Positions 57,880-64,000 of a stretch of 64,000 nucleotides of DNA are shown here, one piece after another. Source of the DNA: Caenimonas aquaedulcis (GTDB taxonomy: Bacteria; Pseudomonadota; Gammaproteobacteria; Burkholderiales; Burkholderiaceae_C). Positions within the stretch are counted from its first letter, which is position 1. Each line of letters begins with the position of its first letter. The position numbers were made by a program, and so were the translations under genes. Below the pieces are notes generated by a model. It did not search any database. It had not been told where the DNA came from and saw only the letters and a list, made by a program, of their open reading frames with translations. The DNA lies in assembly GCF_015831345.1 (NCBI RefSeq), contig NZ_JADWYS010000001.1, positions 2,384,618 to 2,448,617 on the forward strand. The letters are read 5' to 3'.

Positions 57880-58397
57880 TGATGGCGCAGGGCAACTTGA
57901 TCTCCCGCGTGCTGCGCCACCGCTGGCTGGACGAATCCGACACGCGCAAGGCCATTCCACCCGAACTGGTGGAGCGACTGGCGCGGCGGGTGGCGGCGAG
58001 CGAGAAGCGCCACACCGGCGAAGTGCGGATCTACGTCGAGGCCGGGCTTCCGATGAGCTACCTGTGGCGTGGCGCTTCGGCACGGGAGCGAGCGGTGGCG
58101 ATGTTCGGCAAGCTGCGTGTGTGGGACACCGAGCAGAACAACGGCGTGCTGATCTACCTGCTGCTCGCCGAGCGCGCCATCGAAATCGTTGCCGACCGGG
58201 CGGTGCACCGGGCGGTTCCGCCTGCCGAGTGGCAGGCGATCGTTGGCCGCATGGGCGCCGCGCTGCACGAAGGCCGCTTCGAGGACGGGATCACGCAAGC
58301 GCTGGAGGAAGTGTCCGCGCTATTGGTGGCGCACTTCCCGGCTCCCGACGGCGCGGAGAACGTGAACGAGTTGCCCGACGAGCCCGTGCTGGGGTGA
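57879..58397 (+). CDS. TPM-domain protein, cytosolic type
   Basis: 172 residues from the ATG at 57879, overlapping the previous stop (TGATG). It has no signal peptide or membrane segment. 'VAASEKRHTGEVRIYVEAGL', 'RAVAMFGKLRVWDTEQNNGV' and 'LIYLLLAERAIEIVADRAVH' are typical of the second TPM protein that accompanies LemA operons. 'HTGEVR' and 'ADRAVH' carry the conserved His and Asp positions. Together the three genes form the widespread lemA-tpm-tpm cluster of unknown purpose. Confidence 0.88.
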   Translation: MMAQGNLISRVLRHRWLDESDTRKAIPPELVERLARRVAASEKRHTGEVRIYVEAGLPMSYLWRGASARERAVAMFGKLRVWDTEQNNGVLIYLLLAERAIEIVADRAVHRAVPPAEWQAIVGRMGAALHEGRFEDGITQALEEVSALLVAHFPAPDGAENVNELPDEPVLG

Positions 58398-58655
58398 GGT
58401 GACGCCGCTTTGGCGACTCGGAGCTTAGTGCGTCGCAGCTCGTCGCGTCGACACGTTGTGGACGCGGGTGCCGGACACCGATGCTTCGGACTCGCCTGCC
58501 CCGCAGTGGCCGATGACGACGCGATGACGCGTGCATATCGAACTTTTTCATTGACCTGTCTTCCCATCCTCACCTTGAAGTCGATGATTCTATTTACCAG
58601 GTAACTTTCGACCTCTATTTATGTCGTTCGGCCAGGCCGGCATTAGCATTTGGCA
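58398..58655. other. Noncoding stretch between the lemA operon and the ATP synthase operon
   Basis: About 360 bases separate the last TPM gene from the atpC stop. The part after about 58540 is clearly lower in GC than its surroundings and contains TCTATTTA twice (58589-58596, 58614-58621). A short plus-strand frame (58410-58604) has no ribosome-binding site and an implausible composition. I see no RNA gene. The only firm element is the atp terminator at its right side. Confidence 0.5.
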
Positions 58656-58687
58656 ATAAAAAAGCCCCGCTCTTTCGAACGGGGCTT
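58656..58687 (-). terminator. Intrinsic terminator of the ATP synthase operon
   Basis: On the minus strand AAGCCCCG and CGGGGCTT form a perfect 8-bp stem with a 10-base loop, followed by TTTTTTATT. It is 75 bp past the atpC stop codon and is the strongest terminator in the window. Confidence 0.9.
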
Positions 58688-58761
58688 GAGGGCGCGATTT
58701 TTAGCGCTTCTTATGGGAACCGGATCGGCGGGAAACATCCGAAGACGCACCTGCCATCCAT

Positions 58762-59187
58762 CTATTTCTTCTGCCGATATTTGCGCAGTGCCGCGATCTG
58801 CGCAGCCATGACGGCCAGTTCCGACTGCGCCTTGGCGATGTCGAGCTCGCCCTTGGCGTTGCGAAGGGCTTCCTCGGCAGCCGCCTTGGCGGCGTTGGCC
58901 TTTTCTTCGTCGAGGTCCTTGCCGCGAATGGCGGTGTCGGACAGGACGGTGACGGTGGTCGGTTGGACTTCCAGCACGCCGCCTGCGACGAACACGAATT
59001 CCTCGGTGCCGTCGGCTTTCTCGATCCGCACGGTACCCGGCTTGATGCGGGTGATCAGCGGCGTGTGACGCGGATAGATGCCGAGCTCGCCGGCCTCGCC
59101 GGGCAATGCGACGAAACGCGCCTCACCCGAGAAGATCGACTCCTCGGCACTCACCACGTCCACATGAATGGTGTGGGTGGATTCCAT
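58762..59187 (-). CDS. atpC: ATP synthase F1 subunit epsilon
   Basis: 141 residues from the ATG at 59187, two bases after the atpD stop. The N-terminal beta-sandwich ('[20 protein letters not shown]', '[20 protein letters not shown]') and C-terminal two-helix part ('[20 protein letters not shown]') are normal. It connects the rotor to the c-ring and inhibits ATP hydrolysis. Last gene of the operon. Confidence 0.96.
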   Translation of the reverse strand: MESTHTIHVDVVSAEESIFSGEARFVALPGEAGELGIYPRHTPLITRIKPGTVRIEKADGTEEFVFVAGGVLEVQPTTVTVLSDTAIRGKDLDEEKANAAKAAAEEALRNAKGELDIAKAQSELAVMAAQIAALRKYRQKK

Positions 59188-59189
59188 CT

Positions 59190-60602
<1,413 letters not shown>

Positions 60603-60634
60603 TTACGGTGCTCCAAAAATAATCTGTAGGGTCT

Positions 60635-61501
60635 TCAAACCGCAGCCGCTCCGGCCACGATCTCCGAAAGCTCTTTCGTGATCGCCGCCTGGCGCGTCTT
60701 GTTGTAGACCAGCTTGAGCTCGGCAATCACGTTGCCGGCGTTGTCGGTGGCGGCCTTCATGGCCACCATGCGCGCCGATTGCTCGGACGCCATGTTCTCG
60801 GCCACGGCCTGGTACACCAGCGCCTCTACGTAGCGCAGCAGCAATTCGTCGATGACAGTCTGCGCATCGGGTTCGTAGATGTAGTCCCAGCCGTGCTGGC
60901 CCTCGTCGGACTTGAAATTGTCCGCGGTGAGAGGTAACAGCTGCTCGAGCACCGGCTCCTGACGCATGGTGTTGATGAACTTGGTGTACGAAAGGTACAC
61001 GGCGCTCACCTTGCCCTCGGCGTAAGCATCGAGCAGCACCTTCACCGGCCCGATCAACTTGTCCAGATGCGGCGTGTCACCCAGTTGCGTCACATGCGAA
61101 ACCACCTTGGCGCCGATGCGGTTCAGGAAGCCCAGGCCCTTGTTGCCGATGGCGACCGCATTCGCGTCCATCCCGGCGGACTGCATTTCGCGCAGCTTGG
61201 TCGTGACCATGCGCAGCACGTTGGTGTTCATGCCGCCGCACAGGCCCTTGTCCGTCGTGACCACGATGAAGCCGGCGGTCTTCGCGTCGTTCACATTCAT
61301 GAACGGGTGCGTGTACTCCGGATTCGCCTTGCCGAGGTTGGCCGCGATATTGCGCACCTTGTCGGCGTAAGGCCGGGCATGGCGCATGCGCTCCTGCGCC
61401 TTGCGCATCTTGGAGGCGGCCACCATTTCCATGGCCTTGGTGATCTTCTTGGTGTTCTCCACCGATTTGATCTTGCCCCGAATCTCTTTACCTGCAGCCA
61501 C
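60635..61501 (-). CDS. atpG: ATP synthase F1 subunit gamma
   Basis: 288 residues. The N-terminal helix '[20 protein letters not shown]' with '[16 protein letters not shown]' and the C-terminal helix '[20 protein letters not shown]' with '[20 protein letters not shown]' form the central rotor shaft. '[16 protein letters not shown]' is the conserved middle part. Normal length and order in the operon. Confidence 0.97.
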   Translation of the reverse strand: MAAGKEIRGKIKSVENTKKITKAMEMVAASKMRKAQERMRHARPYADKVRNIAANLGKANPEYTHPFMNVNDAKTAGFIVVTTDKGLCGGMNTNVLRMVTTKLREMQSAGMDANAVAIGNKGLGFLNRIGAKVVSHVTQLGDTPHLDKLIGPVKVLLDAYAEGKVSAVYLSYTKFINTMRQEPVLEQLLPLTADNFKSDEGQHGWDYIYEPDAQTVIDELLLRYVEALVYQAVAENMASEQSARMVAMKAATDNAGNVIAELKLVYNKTRQAAITKELSEIVAGAAAV

Positions 61502-61526
61502 GTTGGCTCCTGTTAATTCAGAGACG

Positions 61527-63140
<1,614 letters not shown>

Positions 63141-63185
63141 GACTCTTTCCTTTCCTAATGTTGTGACTCCGTCTCATCCCGCCGG

Positions 63186-63716
63186 TCAGGCGGTGAGGGC
63201 GACTTTCATTTGTTCCAGGCGGGCCTTGACGGAGGTGTCGAGCACCTCGTCGCCGACCACCACGCGAATTCCGCCGATGAGGGACGGGTCTTCCTTGACG
63301 CTCACGTTCAGCTTGCGGCCGAAGCGCTTTTCCAGTGCGGCCGAGACACCCGCGAGGGCCTGCGCATCGATCGGGAACGCGCTGTAGACCACGGCATCGG
63401 ACGAGCCGCTCTGCGCATTCTTGAGCGCGCGAAATTGCGTCGCGATCTCGGGCAAGGCGGAGACGCGGCCGTTTTCGATGACCGCACGCAGGAAATTCTT
63501 CGCGCTCTCCGGCAATTGCACCTTGGCGACGTCGGAGATGACATCGAAGACCTGCTGGCTCGTGACCTTGGGGTTGTCGGCGAACTGCAGCAGCTGCGCG
63601 TTGCCGGCCACGGCGCCGAGGGCGTCGAGCCACTGCGAAGCCGCGTTCAAGTCACCCTTGGACGACTTGTACAACGCTTCGGCGTAAGGACGGGCGATGG
63701 TCGCGAGTTCAGCCAT
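63186..63716 (-). CDS. atpH: ATP synthase F1 subunit delta
   Basis: 176 residues. '[20 protein letters not shown]' opens the N-terminal helical bundle, '[20 protein letters not shown]' lies in the middle, and '[20 protein letters not shown]' with '[12 protein letters not shown]' is the conserved C-terminal end. It links F1 to the peripheral stalk. It is nine bases after atpF. Confidence 0.96.
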   Translation of the reverse strand: MAELATIARPYAEALYKSSKGDLNAASQWLDALGAVAGNAQLLQFADNPKVTSQQVFDVISDVAKVQLPESAKNFLRAVIENGRVSALPEIATQFRALKNAQSGSSDAVVYSAFPIDAQALAGVSAALEKRFGRKLNVSVKEDPSLIGGIRVVVGDEVLDTSVKARLEQMKVALTA

Positions 63717-63725
63717 GTGTTCCTC

Positions 63726-64000
63726 TTACAGCTCGGCCTTGAGGCGGTTCAGCAGCTCGGCGTGAACGCCGGCGTTGACTTCCTTGCGCAGGATCTGCTC
63801 GGCGCCCTTGACGGCCAGGCCGGCGACCTGCTCGCGCAGGGTTTCGCGCGCGCGGACGGTCTGCTGGTCGGCTTCGACCTTCGCCGCTGCGATGATCTTG
63901 TTGGCCTCTTCGGTGGCCCGGCCCTTGGCTTCCTCGACGATGTGCTGCGCACGGCGCTCCGCGTCGGCCAGCAGGGCGGCCGTCTCGTTGCGCGTCTTGC
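63726..64000 (-). CDS. atpF: ATP synthase Fo subunit b, C-terminal part (cut by window edge)
   Basis: The last 90 or so codons are inside the window, ending '[10 protein letters not shown]' and TAA at 63726. The visible part is the charged helical stalk ('[20 protein letters not shown]', '[20 protein letters not shown]') that dimerises and holds delta. The membrane anchor lies beyond position 64000. Operon order is atpF-atpH-atpA-atpG-atpD-atpC. Confidence 0.95.
   Translation of the reverse strand, partial: KTRNETAALLADAERRAQHIVEEAKGRATEEANKIIAAAKVEADQQTVRARETLREQVAGLAVKGAEQILRKEVNAGVHAELLNRLKAEL

Noticed and set aside
58410..58604. 64-codon plus-strand frame in the gap before the atp terminator
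   Set aside because: No ribosome-binding site, Arg/Ser-rich composition and no likeness to known small proteins.

Overview
The window is chromosomal DNA from a very GC-rich betaproteobacterium, most likely a member of the Comamonadaceae (Burkholderiales; a Ramlibacter/Variovorax-like genus is a guess). The evidence is gene content and order (xth/pyrE, gatCAB, mreBCD-mrdA, atpFHAGDC), a complete GatCAB amidotransferase, an intergenic repeat of a type I recall from this family, and dense genes with many ATGA/TGATG/TTGA overlaps. I see no phage, insertion sequence, CRISPR array, rRNA or tRNA.

Layout. 0-6.4 kb: one minus-strand operon for an envelope exporter (MacA-like adaptor, LolD/MacB-type ATPase, two FtsX/MacB permeases), followed by an NtrC-type response regulator and a histidine kinase cut by the window edge. 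A sigma-54 promoter and a perfect dyad lie upstream, so the unit looks self-regulating. 6.4-10 kb: a small HTH protein, then a YbhGFS-like lipoprotein adaptor/ATPase/ABC-2 permease operon. 10-15.4 kb: a repeat-rich RTX/DUF4214-like protein, a GST, a NAD(P)-binding protein, an orphan NarL-type regulator divergent from a BON-domain protein, and an Lrp/AsnC regulator. 15.4-19 kb: a fused indolepyruvate ferredoxin oxidoreductase divergent from the Lrp gene. 19-22.6 kb: mostly exported proteins of unknown function (DUF4198, small lipoprotein, DUF4331, EF-hand). 22.7-30.7 kb: serine hydrolase, DbpA helicase, STAS-like protein, SRAP-domain protein, AEC transporter and Rep helicase.

30.7-38.2 kb is a plus-strand run on envelope lipids and polyphosphate: a small exported protein, outer-membrane phospholipase A, two different PPK2 kinases, then a tightly coupled methyltransferase / ATP-grasp ligase / OlsB-like N-acyltransferase / LplT-like flippase set. 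This last set is the best candidate here for an undescribed pathway, possibly making and flipping a modified amino-acid lipid. 38.2-49.3 kb holds housekeeping genes: exonuclease III and PyrE with overlapping divergent start codons, GatCAB, and the rod-shape operon mreB-mreC-mreD-mrdA with no rodA behind it. 49.3-54 kb: a complete branched-chain amino-acid-type ABC importer. 54-58.4 kb: a YheT-type hydrolase, an NTF2-like protein, a NAD(P)-binding protein, and a LemA plus two TPM-domain protein operon. 58.6-64 kb: most of the F1Fo ATP synthase operon, running off the right edge inside atpF.

Across the window several first genes have a -10-like hexamer only 5-7 bases before the start codon and no Shine-Dalgarno sequence, suggesting leaderless transcripts. 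All functions are inferred from reading the translations; no database search was run.
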